DNA of 64,000 nucleotides, taken from positions 1 through 64,000 of the forward strand of contig JAVJTT010000020.1 of assembly GCA_040220135.1 (NCBI GenBank). Direction: 5' to 3'. This document shows, one piece after another, positions 1 through 8,202 of the stretch. This stretch comes from CAJXMH01 sp040220135 (lineage in GTDB: Bacteria; Bacteroidota; Bacteroidia; Flavobacteriales_E; Vicingaceae). The notes beneath the pieces are model-generated. The model was not told the DNA's origin. It worked only from the letters and a program-made list of their open reading frames with translations, and made no database searches. Position 1 is the first letter of the stretch. Every line of letters starts with the position of its first letter. The translations under genes and the position numbers were made by a program.

Positions 1-1
1 T

Positions 2-106
2 CTGTTCCTTGATCAAAAAAGGAAAAGGGGACTCGTCAAAAGAATTAAAAATCAAATCAATAAATTTGATTTAAATCCTCAAGATTTAGGATTTGTAACT
101 AATTGA
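2..106 (+). CDS. C-terminal fragment of an unidentified gene
   Basis: An open frame enters from the left edge and ends at a TGA at 104-106, giving 34 residues that are basic at first (KRKRG, KRIKNQ) and end in NPQDLGFVTN. I do not recognise the family. The basic stretch would suit a nucleic-acid-binding protein, but that is a guess from composition. The next gene starts 47 bases downstream on the same strand, so it could be the upstream member of the same operon or cassette. A chance open frame of this length is possible. Confidence 0.3.
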   Translation: MFLDQKRKRGLVKRIKNQINKFDLNPQDLGFVTN

Positions 107-153
107 TAATCAAAACTATTTTTTGACGTTAGTCAGAATTAAAACAAGAAAGA

Positions 154-1506
154 ATGATTACTAAAATAGAAGTAGATGGCTTTAAGTCCTTAGCAGACTT
201 TCAACTAAAGCTAAATAGTGGACTTAATATTTTAGTTGGTCCAAATGGAGCAGGAAAAACTAATATAATTCTGTTCTTTGAATTCCTATCCCAACTAGTT
301 AAGTCACCAATTGCTAAGGCCGTAAGTTCTGTTGGTGGAGCAGGTACAATATTTAAGAAAATTGGTCCAGAAAGTTATCAGGACAACATAAAATTCAAAA
401 TATATGGATGTCATCGGGAAAGTTCCAAAAAATTCATTGTATATGAATATGATGCTATTGTAAAGACTTCCTTTGAAAAAGACATTCTCTATTTTTCTAG
501 ACAGAATATCAAAATTAGAACAGCTTCAAAATTTTGGGCTGATCCCGATGCTAAATTTTATACTTCAGCTTGGGACTTAGATATTACCTATGACAATAAA
601 GAGGCAAAAAATGAAGCTCTAAAAATCACTTCACTTGATAGAAGGAAATTTAAAGGAAGGTTCTTTTTACCTGAGAAGGGTTCAAAATCAAATTTTCTAA
701 AATCAATTGAAGAGTTTGCAATTGGTCAAAACCCAAGTTCAAAACCCATTATCTATTGCTTATTTCCGTTTTTCGAAATATCTCAAGGCATAATGAGTGA
801 CCTAATTGGTGGAGAAACTTTTAATGTTATTCCGAGTAAGGTTAAAGAAACTGAAGACGCAGCGACGCCAGCGGAAATAAAACGTGACGGATCAGGATTA
901 TCCACTACTCTTTACGCCATGAAAAAAAGTAAGCCTAGAGCTCAACTTGAAAGGAGAATCTATTTTGGATATGATCGACCTGAAAGAACTTTCAAGCCCC
1001 AAACTCTAGAAAAGGTTAAATCTTACTTGAGATTGGCAAATAACACAATTTCTGATTTAGATATTGAAAACGACCCTTTCGACAATAAGCTAGTCGTTAA
1101 AATATCAATTGAAACAGGTGATTATAGTGCAGTTCTTCCGTTATCTGCAATGTCCGATGGTACAATAAAATGGCTGTCACTAACAACAGCCATTCTTACC
1201 TCTAAAACAATTTTCTCAATTGAAGAACCTGAGAATTTTCTACACCCATGGATGCAAGCAGAAATTGCTCAAATTATGAGAGATCATATATCTGAGAAAA
1301 AATCTGAGTCGTTCGTACTTATGACGACCCATAGTGAATCTCTGTTAAATTCATCTAAGCCGGAAGAAGTAATTATTGTTGATTTAGTAGATGGAAAAAC
1401 TTCTGCTAGGAGAATTGAGAATATTCAATTAATCAGAGATGAGATTTCTAATTCAGGGTTCGGACTTGGACATTTTTATTTCTCAAACTCTATTCAACAT
1501 GCCTAA
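154..1506 (+). CDS. AAA family ATPase of the RecF/OLD-like (AAA_15/21) group
   Basis: A 450-residue P-loop ATPase. The N-terminus (ITKIEVDGFKSL) is the usual first strand of SMC/RecF/OLD-like ATPases. The Walker A motif GPNGAGKT is at residues 29-36, an ABC-like signature region (LSAMSDGT) is at 330-337, and the Walker B FSIEEPENFLHP has its acidic pair at E357/E358. A His in TTHS follows, as in this family. No nuclease domain is fused; instead the stop codon overlaps the start of a Toprim-like gene by 8 bases, so the two are almost certainly translated together. ATPase plus separate Toprim partner is the architecture of OLD-type and PARIS-like anti-phage modules. The defence role is an inference. 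Base composition is more AT-rich than in the downstream housekeeping genes. Confidence 0.85.
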   Translation: MITKIEVDGFKSLADFQLKLNSGLNILVGPNGAGKTNIILFFEFLSQLVKSPIAKAVSSVGGAGTIFKKIGPESYQDNIKFKIYGCHRESSKKFIVYEYDAIVKTSFEKDILYFSRQNIKIRTASKFWADPDAKFYTSAWDLDITYDNKEAKNEALKITSLDRRKFKGRFFLPEKGSKSNFLKSIEEFAIGQNPSSKPIIYCLFPFFEISQGIMSDLIGGETFNVIPSKVKETEDAATPAEIKRDGSGLSTTLYAMKKSKPRAQLERRIYFGYDRPERTFKPQTLEKVKSYLRLANNTISDLDIENDPFDNKLVVKISIETGDYSAVLPLSAMSDGTIKWLSLTTAILTSKTIFSIEEPENFLHPWMQAEIAQIMRDHISEKKSESFVLMTTHSESLLNSSKPEEVIIVDLVDGKTSARRIENIQLIRDEISNSGFGLGHFYFSNSIQHA

Positions 1507-2050
1507 TCCAGCTTTTATAGTAGATGGGCACACTGAACAGTGCCTAATAAGATCAATATGTCCAGGTCACCCAATTCAAAGAACGAACTTGAATGGCAAT
1601 AGCGTAACAATTGAAGCCATTGCAAAGAAAATCTCTTCTATGATTAGAATTTTGAGTAATAGACATTACCCAATCATTATTCTAGTTGATAGAGAAGATA
1701 GAGAACAATCCTGTGAAGAATTGTCGAATGAGCTAAATGATTGTTTAATTGAAGAAGGAATTGTAGATCAAGATATCCGAATCGGATTTGCAGATAGAAT
1801 GATTGAAAATTGGATTATTGCCGACTTTCAATTGATTTCTGATTTAGACAAAAAACCTGAGCAAACCGATGGTCTTAAAGGAGCCTCTGTTATTAAAAAG
1901 CATATAGGTTCCTACAATAAGGTAATTGATGGAGTTAAGCTGCTATTGTCTATAAATAAGCCGTTAGTTTATAATGAATCTCCAAGCTTCAAATTATTTG
2001 TAGATAAGCTTAATGGAGTACCATGCGACTATTTAGAATTTGAAAAATAA
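1499..2050 (+). CDS. Toprim-like (DUF4276/OLD-type) putative nuclease partner
   Basis: A 183-residue protein, taken from the ATG at 1499, which sits inside the last codons of the ATPase (overlap 8 bases). The upstream in-frame start at 1439 is rejected because it would add a tail read out of the ATPase gene. The start FIVDGHTEQ has the conserved Toprim-type Glu (E13), and a later strand ending in VDREDRE supplies acidic residues D64, E66 and D67, the expected metal site. I place it in the broad Toprim/DUF4276 type by these motifs only; the family match is tentative. Its partner is the upstream ATPase, and together they form a candidate two-gene defence module. An attC-like palindrome follows its stop by 4 bases. 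Confidence 0.65.
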   Translation: MPNPAFIVDGHTEQCLIRSICPGHPIQRTNLNGNSVTIEAIAKKISSMIRILSNRHYPIIILVDREDREQSCEELSNELNDCLIEEGIVDQDIRIGFADRMIENWIIADFQLISDLDKKPEQTDGLKGASVIKKHIGSYNKVIDGVKLLLSINKPLVYNESPSFKLFVDKLNGVPCDYLEFEK

Positions 2051-2054
2051 CTAT

Positions 2055-2114
2055 GCCCAACAACACCTATACGCAATGCCCTTCGGGACACTGCGCATAG
2101 CCAAACCGTTGCCA
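2055..2114 (+). repeat. attC-like imperfect palindrome
   Basis: A 60-base imperfect palindrome between two same-strand genes. The left end GCCCAAC (2055-2061) fits the attC R'' consensus RYYYAAC. The right end GTTGCCA (2108-2114) keeps GTTR but not the rest of GTTRRRY. The inner arms CTATACGCA (2067-2075) and TGCGCATAG (2092-2100) pair with one mismatch, and CCC-TTC-GGG closes the tip. Position right after one stop codon and 10 bases before the next start is typical of a gene-cassette junction. No integrase is in the window. Confidence 0.45.
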
Positions 2115-2124
2115 TTTTAATATC

Positions 2125-2703
2125 ATGACTTTACCTCCAGATTACTATTTGCTTGCTCATCAGTTTCTGAATATTTCAAGAAACTCAATTGACGAAATGA
2201 AAAAGCAAGGCAATAAAAATTCTATGACGTTCAATTATCAAGGAAGTAAAGAAGCTAGTGACAAATACTATGAGGAAATGACTAAATGGAATGACATGAA
2301 TGTTAGTGTTCCCATTCTTTTTAATTATCATCATGGTATTGAGTTGATGACCAAAGCCATGTTGAAAGAGTTAAAAGTAAAATTTGAAACAAATCACGAT
2401 TTAGACAAATTAATTGGACAGTTAGAAACTAGTAAACAATTGCCAAGTTCTTTAACTGAGAGTCTAAGATTTCATATCAGCAAAAAGAGCCCATTTCATG
2501 ATTATTTCAAGACAAACAATGCGACACCAGATCAATTAAATGAATTACTTAGATACCCGGAACGAAAGAAACAAATATATAATCTTGAAAAGGTTTTAGT
2601 TCAAGAGGGTGAAGGATTGAATAAGTTTATTGCCATAAGAGACAATATTGATTTAGTTAAGTCTGAATTATTTTCTTGGAAAAGAAATAAGAAAGGTTCT
2701 TAA
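2125..2703 (+). CDS. HEPN-like hypothetical protein
   Basis: A 192-residue soluble protein with no signal peptide or membrane segment. The central part (FNYHHGIELMTKAMLKE, then NHDLDKLI) resembles the helical core of HEPN domains, where a hydrophobic helix with IEL..KA and a later H(D/N)L pair recur. The catalytic R-x4-6-H motif of RNase HEPN toxins is not evident, so it may be a non-catalytic member. It starts 10 bases after an attC-like palindrome, stands alone and is AT-rich, which suggests a cassette-borne accessory gene. I cannot give a function. Confidence 0.6.
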   Translation: MTLPPDYYLLAHQFLNISRNSIDEMKKQGNKNSMTFNYQGSKEASDKYYEEMTKWNDMNVSVPILFNYHHGIELMTKAMLKELKVKFETNHDLDKLIGQLETSKQLPSSLTESLRFHISKKSPFHDYFKTNNATPDQLNELLRYPERKKQIYNLEKVLVQEGEGLNKFIAIRDNIDLVKSELFSWKRNKKGS

Positions 2704-2726
2704 CAACTAAACTAAAACCCAAAACA

Positions 2727-2747
2727 CCCCCCCCCCCCAAAAAAAAA
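2727..2747. repeat. C12A9 homopolymer junction
   Basis: A run of 12 C (2727-2738) passes directly into 9 A (2739-2747), 23 bases after the HEPN-like gene stop. Nothing else in the window has a comparable run. It may mark the edge of the inserted islet; its exact length is prone to sequencing error. Confidence 0.8.
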
Positions 2748-2825
2748 CAGCTAAAAGCATAGCAGTCACAGATATTGAACTATTCTCCAAATTGTATGTC
2801 TTCTTTACTTAAATTTGCACAAGTC

Positions 2826-3074
2826 ATGAAAAAGAGATTCTTAATTTCATTTGTCCTCTTCGGTGTTTTACTATTAACACAAGTAGATGTTGAAGCCCAA
2901 TGCGCCATGTGTAAAGCTGTCTTGGAGTCAAACATGCAAAGTGGAGAAGAAGCTGTGGGGAAAGGGATTAACAATGGAATTATGTACATCATGTTTGTTC
3001 CTTATATTTTGCTGGGAGCTGCAGGTTTTTTCATGTATAAATACTATTTGAAGCCCGTAAAGGCAGAAGATTAA
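2826..3074 (+). CDS. small membrane protein with a Cys-x2-Cys motif
   Basis: An 82-residue protein taken from the ATG at 2826, because this start gives a clean signal sequence (KKRFLISFVLFGVLLL); the longer reading from 2775 adds an unlikely leader. After the signal region comes QCAMCKAVLE, with C-x2-C, then a second membrane segment (IMYIMFVPYILLGAAGFFMY) and a short basic tail. The arrangement suggests a periplasmic redox or metal-binding pair held by two helices. I have seen the type as a conserved uncharacterised Bacteroidota protein; function unknown. It is followed by the riboswitch leader of metH and is probably a separate unit. Confidence 0.7.
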   Translation: MKKRFLISFVLFGVLLLTQVDVEAQCAMCKAVLESNMQSGEEAVGKGINNGIMYIMFVPYILLGAAGFFMYKYYLKPVKAED

Positions 3075-3118
3075 GCAAAGAAGTTCTTAGATCCGGAAAT
3101 TATCCGGTTCGTTATATA

Positions 3119-3222
3119 CTTATCAAGAAAGGCGGAGGGACAGGCCCTGTGAAGCCTTGGCAACCTTTTCAAAAGAAAGCGGTGCCAAATCCTGATCCCG
3201 ATTAATACGGGAAGAAGATAAG
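3119..3222 (+). ncRNA. SAM-I (S-box) riboswitch upstream of metH
   Basis: The closing helix P1 is CTTATC (3119-3124) with GATAAG (3217-3222). Between them lie the hallmark conserved blocks in the right order: GGCGGAGGGA, GGCCCTGTGAAGCC, TTGGCAACC, GGTGCCAAATCC, and a variable P4 arm near the 3' side. This is the S-box aptamer that binds S-adenosylmethionine. It is 165 bases upstream of metH and directly precedes an intrinsic terminator, so SAM should cause premature termination. Confidence 0.95.
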
Positions 3223-3234
3223 CCAAAAGTTACC

Positions 3235-3269
3235 AAAGCCCTTTTGACTAAGTCTAAAGGGCTTTTTTT
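3235..3269 (+). terminator. expression-platform terminator of the SAM riboswitch
   Basis: AAAGCCCTTT (3235-3244) pairs perfectly with AAAGGGCTTT (3256-3265), and a T-run continues to 3269. It lies 12 bases beyond the aptamer and 118 bases before metH, as expected for attenuation. The switch to an antiterminator would need part of the aptamer 3' side; I did not fold it. Confidence 0.9.
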
Positions 3270-3387
3270 GTGAAACACAATTTTGAGAAATTAATGTAAA
3301 GACCTCAAAACGGTTTGTTGAACAAATCCCACAATGAATCGGGATTTAATTACGATGAGTTAAACGCATAGAATTGAAGGTGTAAGT

Positions 3388-6300
3388 ATGAAAGCAGACA
3401 TAAGAGACATATTAAAAGAGAGAATCTTGGTTTTAGATGGCGCCATGGGCACCATGATCCAGCGTCATACCTTAACGGAAGAAGATTTTCAAGGAGAGCA
3501 ATTTAAGGATCACCAAATGCCCTTAAAAGGCAATAATGACTTGCTTTCCATTACCAGAGCTGATATCATCAAGGAAATTCATGCGGAGTACTTTGCGGCT
3601 GGGGCAGATATTGTAGAAACCAATACCTTTTCTTCAACCACCATCGCTCAAGCAGATTATGGCTTGGAAGATCAGGTTTATCAACTGAACTACCAATCGG
3701 CTAAAATTGCCAAAGAGGTAGCGGAAGAGTTTACGGCAAACGAGCCCGACAAACCTCGCTTTGTAGCCGGCTCTATTGGACCCACCAACCGCACGGCCTC
3801 CCTTTCTCCAGATGTAAACAAACCGGAATTTCGAAATACTTCTTTTGATCAGCTCAAAGAGGCCTACTACGAACAAGTGGTTGGCTTGGCAGAAGGCGGG
3901 GTAGATTTATTCTTAGTAGAAACCGTTTTTGATACCCTAAACTGTAAAGCCGCACTCTTCGCTATTTCTGACTATTTGGAAGAGAGCGGAAAAGACATTC
4001 CTACCATGGTTTCAGGCACCATTACCGATGCCAGTGGAAGAACTTTATCCGGCCAAACTGCCGAAGCTTTTCTCATTTCCATTAGTCACATGCCTTTATT
4101 AAGTGTTGGCTTTAACTGTGCTTTGGGAGCCAAGGAGATGCGACCGCATTTGGAATCAGTAGCCGATAATACTGAATTCTTTACCTCAGCTCACCCCAAT
4201 GCCGGTTTACCCAATGCTTTTGGTGAATACGACCAAGATGCGAAACAAATGGGGGGCTTTATCGAAGACTTTATCAAAAGTGGCTTTGTGAATATTATTG
4301 GGGGTTGCTGTGGTACGACTCCCGATCACATTGCTGAAATAGCCCAAATAGCTGCTAAATACCCACCAAGAAAACCTAAGAAACAAGAAGTGCTGCCTCG
4401 CTACAGTGGGCTAGAACCATTGACCATTTTTAAGGAGAGCAATTTTGTGAATGTGGGAGAACGAACCAATGTAACCGGTTCGCTCAAGTTTAAACGATTA
4501 ATCAAAGAAGAAAACTACGAAGAGGCTTTATCCGTGGCGCTGCAACAAGTAGAAGGCGGAGCGCAGATCATTGATGTTAACATGGATGAGGGCATGTTAG
4601 AGTCAGAAGAGGTGATGGTCACCTTTTTAAATATGATTGCTTCAGAGCCTGACATTTCTCGAGTGCCAGTCATGATCGATTCTTCCAAATGGACGGTGAT
4701 TGAAGCCGGATTAAAATGTGTGCAAGGCAAGTCTGTGGTAAACTCCATTAGCTTGAAAGAGGGAGAAGAGAACTTCATCAAACAAGCCAATTTAGTCCGC
4801 AAATATGGCGCTGCGGTAATTGTTATGGCCTTTGACGAGAAAGGTCAAGCTGATAACTATGAAAGACGCATAGAGATCTGCGAAAGAGCCTATAAGATTT
4901 TAGTGGAGAAAGTGAACTTCCCTCCGCAGGATATCATTTTTGACCCCAACATTTTAACCGTTGGGACAGGGATCGAAGAGCATAATAATTATGCCGCTGA
5001 TTTTATTAAAGCCACCAAATGGATCAAAGAAAACCTGCCTCATGCACTTGTAAGTGGTGGTGTTAGTAATGTTTCATTCTCCTTCCGAGGAAACAATGTA
5101 GTGCGCGAAGCCATGAACTCGGCTTTCTTATACCACGCTATTAAGGCAGGTTTGGATATGGGAATCGTTAACGCTGGCATGATCGAGGTTTATGATGATA
5201 TACCGAAAGATTTATTAGAGCGGATTGAAGATGTTTTGCTCAACCGCAGAGAGGACGCTACCGATCGCTTAACAGACTTTGCTGAAACGGTGAAGGGTGA
5301 AGGTAAAGTAGCGGTAAAAGACGACAGTTGGCGGAAAGAATCCGTTCAAAGTAGATTAAGTCACGCTTTGGTGAAAGGAATTGTAGAGCACATTGTAGAT
5401 GATACCGAAGAAGCCCGTTTGCAATACGACAAACCACTAGAAGTCATTGAAGGTCCTTTGATGGACGGAATGAATGTGGTAGGTGATCTGTTTGGCTCTG
5501 GGAAGATGTTTTTACCTCAAGTGGTGAAAAGTGCCAGGGTAATGAAAAAGGCAGTAGCCCATCTCTTGCCTTATATTGAAGAAGAGAAGAAAAAGTCAGG
5601 CGACAAAGCTAAGAATGCTGGAAAAATCTTAATGGCCACGGTAAAAGGTGATGTGCATGATATTGGAAAAAACATTGTCGCCGTAGTACTCGCTTGTAAT
5701 AATTATGAAGTGATCGACATGGGCGTAATGGTACCGGCTGAAAAGATTCTAGCGAAAGCTAAAGAAGAGCAGGTAGACATGATCGGCTTAAGTGGTTTGA
5801 TCACGCCATCTTTAGACGAAATGGTGCATGTGGCGAGTGAAATGGAACGACAGGGCTTTGAGGTGCCACTTTTAATAGGGGGAGCCACAACTTCAAAAGC
5901 GCACACCGCAGTAAAAATTGCCCCGGCTTATAAAAAACCCGTGGTACACGTTCTAGATGCTTCACGATCAGTGCCGGTAGCCGGTAGCTTGCTAACTAAA
6001 GTTGAAGGACAAAAGGCCAAGTTTGAAGCTGAAATTAATGCGGAGTATGAAAAAATGCGCGAGCAACACGAAAAGCGCAAGACGACTAAAAAGTTGCTCT
6101 CGATAGAGGAGGCGAGAAGCAATAAATTTCAAGCAGATTGGGAAAACTTTGAATCAACCACCCCTCAATTCACCGGTGCAAAAATCTTAGAAGATTATCC
6201 TTTAGAAGAACTAGTCGAATACATTGATTGGACACCCTTTTTTAGTACTTGGGAGTTGGCCGGAAAGTACCCCAATATTTTAGAAGATGAAGTGGTGGGT

Positions 6301-7068
6301 GAGCAAGCAAGCAAGTTATTTGAAGATGCTCAGCAAATGTTGAAGCAAATAGTTGCTGAAAAGTGGCTTACTGCTAAAGCGGTCTTTGGTTTTTGGCCGG
6401 CTAATACGGTAGGCGATGATGTTCACTTGTATGAAGATAAAAATCAGGAGCATCACATCAACACTTTACACCAGCTTCGTCAGCAAGGAAAAAAAGCGGC
6501 CAAGATTTCAAACTTTAGTTTAAGTGATTTTATCGCCCCTAAAGAAAGCGGCAAAACCGATTACATAGGTGCTTTTGCGGTAACCGCGGGCTTGGGTATT
6601 GACGAACATGTAAAACGTTTTGAAGCTGATCATGATGATTACAACAGCATAATGATTAAAGCTTTGGCCGATCGATTGGCTGAAGCCTTTGCCGAGCGTT
6701 TGCATCAGTTGGTAAGAACGGAGTATTGGGGTTATTCCAAAGATGAGAAGCTAGATGCGGAATTATTGATCAAAGAAAAGTACCAAGGCATTCGTCCGGC
6801 AGCAGGTTATCCGGCTTGTCCCGACCATACCGAAAAAGCTACCATTTTTGAACTGCTAGACGCGCCTAGAATTGGGTTAAACTTAACGGAAAGTTTTGCC
6901 ATGCTCCCTACCGCCGCTGTCAGTGGATTGTATTTCTCTCATCCCAATTCAAAATATTTTGGTTTAGGAAAAATTGAAAAGGATCAGGTGGAAGATTATG
7001 CCCAGCGAAAAGGCATGAGTCTAACTGAAATGGAACGATGGTTAGCGCCTAATTTGAGTTATAAATAG
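3388..7068 (+). CDS. metH: cobalamin-dependent methionine synthase
   Basis: Transfers a methyl group from 5-methyltetrahydrofolate to homocysteine through methylcobalamin, in the cytoplasm. At 1226 residues it is full length for MetH. Domain order: homocysteine-binding barrel with zinc cysteines C244, C307 and C308 (GFNC, GGCCGTT); pterin-binding barrel from about residue 345 (NVGERTNVTGS); cap and B12-binding Rossmann domain with the cobalt ligand H757 in GDVHDIGKN; and the C-terminal AdoMet reactivation domain (RPAAGYPACPDH). The upstream SAM-I riboswitch with terminator shows that expression is shut off when SAM is plentiful. It appears to be transcribed alone; the next gene is on the opposite strand. 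Confidence 0.98.
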   Translation: MKADIRDILKERILVLDGAMGTMIQRHTLTEEDFQGEQFKDHQMPLKGNNDLLSITRADIIKEIHAEYFAAGADIVETNTFSSTTIAQADYGLEDQVYQLNYQSAKIAKEVAEEFTANEPDKPRFVAGSIGPTNRTASLSPDVNKPEFRNTSFDQLKEAYYEQVVGLAEGGVDLFLVETVFDTLNCKAALFAISDYLEESGKDIPTMVSGTITDASGRTLSGQTAEAFLISISHMPLLSVGFNCALGAKEMRPHLESVADNTEFFTSAHPNAGLPNAFGEYDQDAKQMGGFIEDFIKSGFVNIIGGCCGTTPDHIAEIAQIAAKYPPRKPKKQEVLPRYSGLEPLTIFKESNFVNVGERTNVTGSLKFKRLIKEENYEEALSVALQQVEGGAQIIDVNMDEGMLESEEVMVTFLNMIASEPDISRVPVMIDSSKWTVIEAGLKCVQGKSVVNSISLKEGEENFIKQANLVRKYGAAVIVMAFDEKGQADNYERRIEICERAYKILVEKVNFPPQDIIFDPNILTVGTGIEEHNNYAADFIKATKWIKENLPHALVSGGVSNVSFSFRGNNVVREAMNSAFLYHAIKAGLDMGIVNAGMIEVYDDIPKDLLERIEDVLLNRREDATDRLTDFAETVKGEGKVAVKDDSWRKESVQSRLSHALVKGIVEHIVDDTEEARLQYDKPLEVIEGPLMDGMNVVGDLFGSGKMFLPQVVKSARVMKKAVAHLLPYIEEEKKKSGDKAKNAGKILMATVKGDVHDIGKNIVAVVLACNNYEVIDMGVMVPAEKILAKAKEEQVDMIGLSGLITPSLDEMVHVASEMERQGFEVPLLIGGATTSKAHTAVKIAPAYKKPVVHVLDASRSVPVAGSLLTKVEGQKAKFEAEINAEYEKMREQHEKRKTTKKLLSIEEARSNKFQADWENFESTTPQFTGAKILEDYPLEELVEYIDWTPFFSTWELAGKYPNILEDEVVGEQASKLFEDAQQMLKQIVAEKWLTAKAVFGFWPANTVGDDVHLYEDKNQEHHINTLHQLRQQGKKAAKISNFSLSDFIAPKESGKTDYIGAFAVTAGLGIDEHVKRFEADHDDYNSIMIKALADRLAEAFAERLHQLVRTEYWGYSKDEKLDAELLIKEKYQGIRPAAGYPACPDHTEKATIFELLDAPRIGLNLTESFAMLPTAAVSGLYFSHPNSKYFGLGKIEKDQVEDYAQRKGMSLTEMERWLAPNLSYK

Positions 7069-7118
7069 AAGAGGGTAAATCACTTCTTTACTGTGAAAAG
7101 TGAAGTAAAAAATTAGGT

Positions 7119-8198
7119 TTAACGTTTCAGGGTAATGTTGCCTCTTTGAGGTTGAAAGGTCTTTCCATCTTCCTGAATCACAATTAGATAGAAGTAGCTG
7201 CCTTCAGGAGCAGGTGTGCCATCTGGCAGATTGCCATCCCAACTGCCGTTAACTCCGACCCAGCGTTTGATTAATTTTTGTGTTTTGGTATAAATAGAAA
7301 CTTCAATTTCTTGGGTTTCTGACTCAATGATTTCAAACTTATCGTATAATCCGTCACCATTTGGGGTGAACACATTGGGAACATCAATGTGAGGGGCTTC
7401 TACTTTTTCTTCCTTACTAGGTTCAGTAAAGGTGGTTTCGCTTGCATTTTCTTTAGAGGTATTATTGTAATCTTCGTTCGACACCTCTGGCGTTTCAGCA
7501 TTTGTGTTTGATGTTTCTACTCTTGATTCCGTTTCTTTTTGCTCAGCCGTAGGTTGCGCCTTTTGCTCTTCCGTTAAACCATTACTCTTTTCTTCTTCCG
7601 AAAGGGTAGTCGCTTGATTAGAACCTGACTCAGTTGCTTGGCTAACTTCTTCTTGGTTTGAAGAAGGAGTTTCATTGTTTATAGAAGCCTTGGCCTCATT
7701 AGCAGCAGAAGATTGTGCTTTTAGCTCTTCTTGACTATTGGGCGTAGCATTTGTTTTTACTTTGTTTTTTTGATTTTGAGGAGAAGCTTCAGCGGTATTT
7801 CGTTCACTTTCTATTAATTGTTCACTTGAGTTAGTTGCTTTTTGATCTTCTTGAACTTTTTCATCATTTAGATCAATAGATTCATTTGGCAAGCCTTCAT
7901 TCTCATTAATAGCAATCTTCTGTTCGTGCTTTGCTTTTTGTTTCTCTGCCGTTTGATTAAAAAAGAAGTAACCGCCAATTGCAGTTCCACCAATGGCAGT
8001 AGCCACAATAGCAGTAGTTAACCAAGAGGCGGATCCGCTACTTGCAGATGCAGAGGCGGCTGATTGCGAGCTTGTGGCTGCATTCTCAGCGCCTGATAGA
8101 TTGCTTTTGATGCTGTTCCAAGCATTAGCGCCGGGGTCAGCTTTGTAATCTTGAAAAGCCTCTTGGAATAATTTTTCTATGTCTTCTGCTTGTTTCAA
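7119..8198 (-). CDS. membrane anti-sigma-like protein with T9SS type B-like C-terminal domain
   Basis: 359 residues from a TTG start 4 bases after the sigma-factor stop; no ATG is available before the membrane segment. Residues 1-55 (IEKLFQEAFQDYKADPGANAW) look like the cytoplasmic anti-sigma region seen next to ECF sigma factors in this phylum. One membrane helix follows at about 59-80. Residues about 85-265 are a low-complexity Glu/Ser/Thr/Asn/Lys linker. The end, from about 270 (VPNVFTPNGDGLYDKF ... GNITLKR), is the gliding motility-associated C-terminal domain used as a type B T9SS sorting signal. There is no cleavable signal peptide. It probably holds the adjacent sigma factor; a sensory role of the C-terminal domain is inference. 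Confidence 0.8.
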   Translation of the reverse strand: MKQAEDIEKLFQEAFQDYKADPGANAWNSIKSNLSGAENAATSSQSAASASASSGSASWLTTAIVATAIGGTAIGGYFFFNQTAEKQKAKHEQKIAINENEGLPNESIDLNDEKVQEDQKATNSSEQLIESERNTAEASPQNQKNKVKTNATPNSQEELKAQSSAANEAKASINNETPSSNQEEVSQATESGSNQATTLSEEEKSNGLTEEQKAQPTAEQKETESRVETSNTNAETPEVSNEDYNNTSKENASETTFTEPSKEEKVEAPHIDVPNVFTPNGDGLYDKFEIIESETQEIEVSIYTKTQKLIKRWVGVNGSWDGNLPDGTPAPEGSYFYLIVIQEDGKTFQPQRGNITLKR

Positions 8199-8202
8199 AG
8201 CT

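Noticed and set aside
1439..1498. Longer start of the Toprim-like gene
   Set aside because: The extra residues are read from inside the ATPase gene and do not fit the Toprim start; the ATG at 1499 is in the usual stop-start overlap.
3075..3118. CCGGA...TCCGG hairpin before the riboswitch
   Set aside because: Only 5 base pairs and no T-run; too weak to call a terminator.
7069..7118. TTTACT...AGTAAA hairpin between metH and the anti-sigma gene
   Set aside because: AT-only type stem of 6 pairs with an 11-base loop; terminator possible but not supported.
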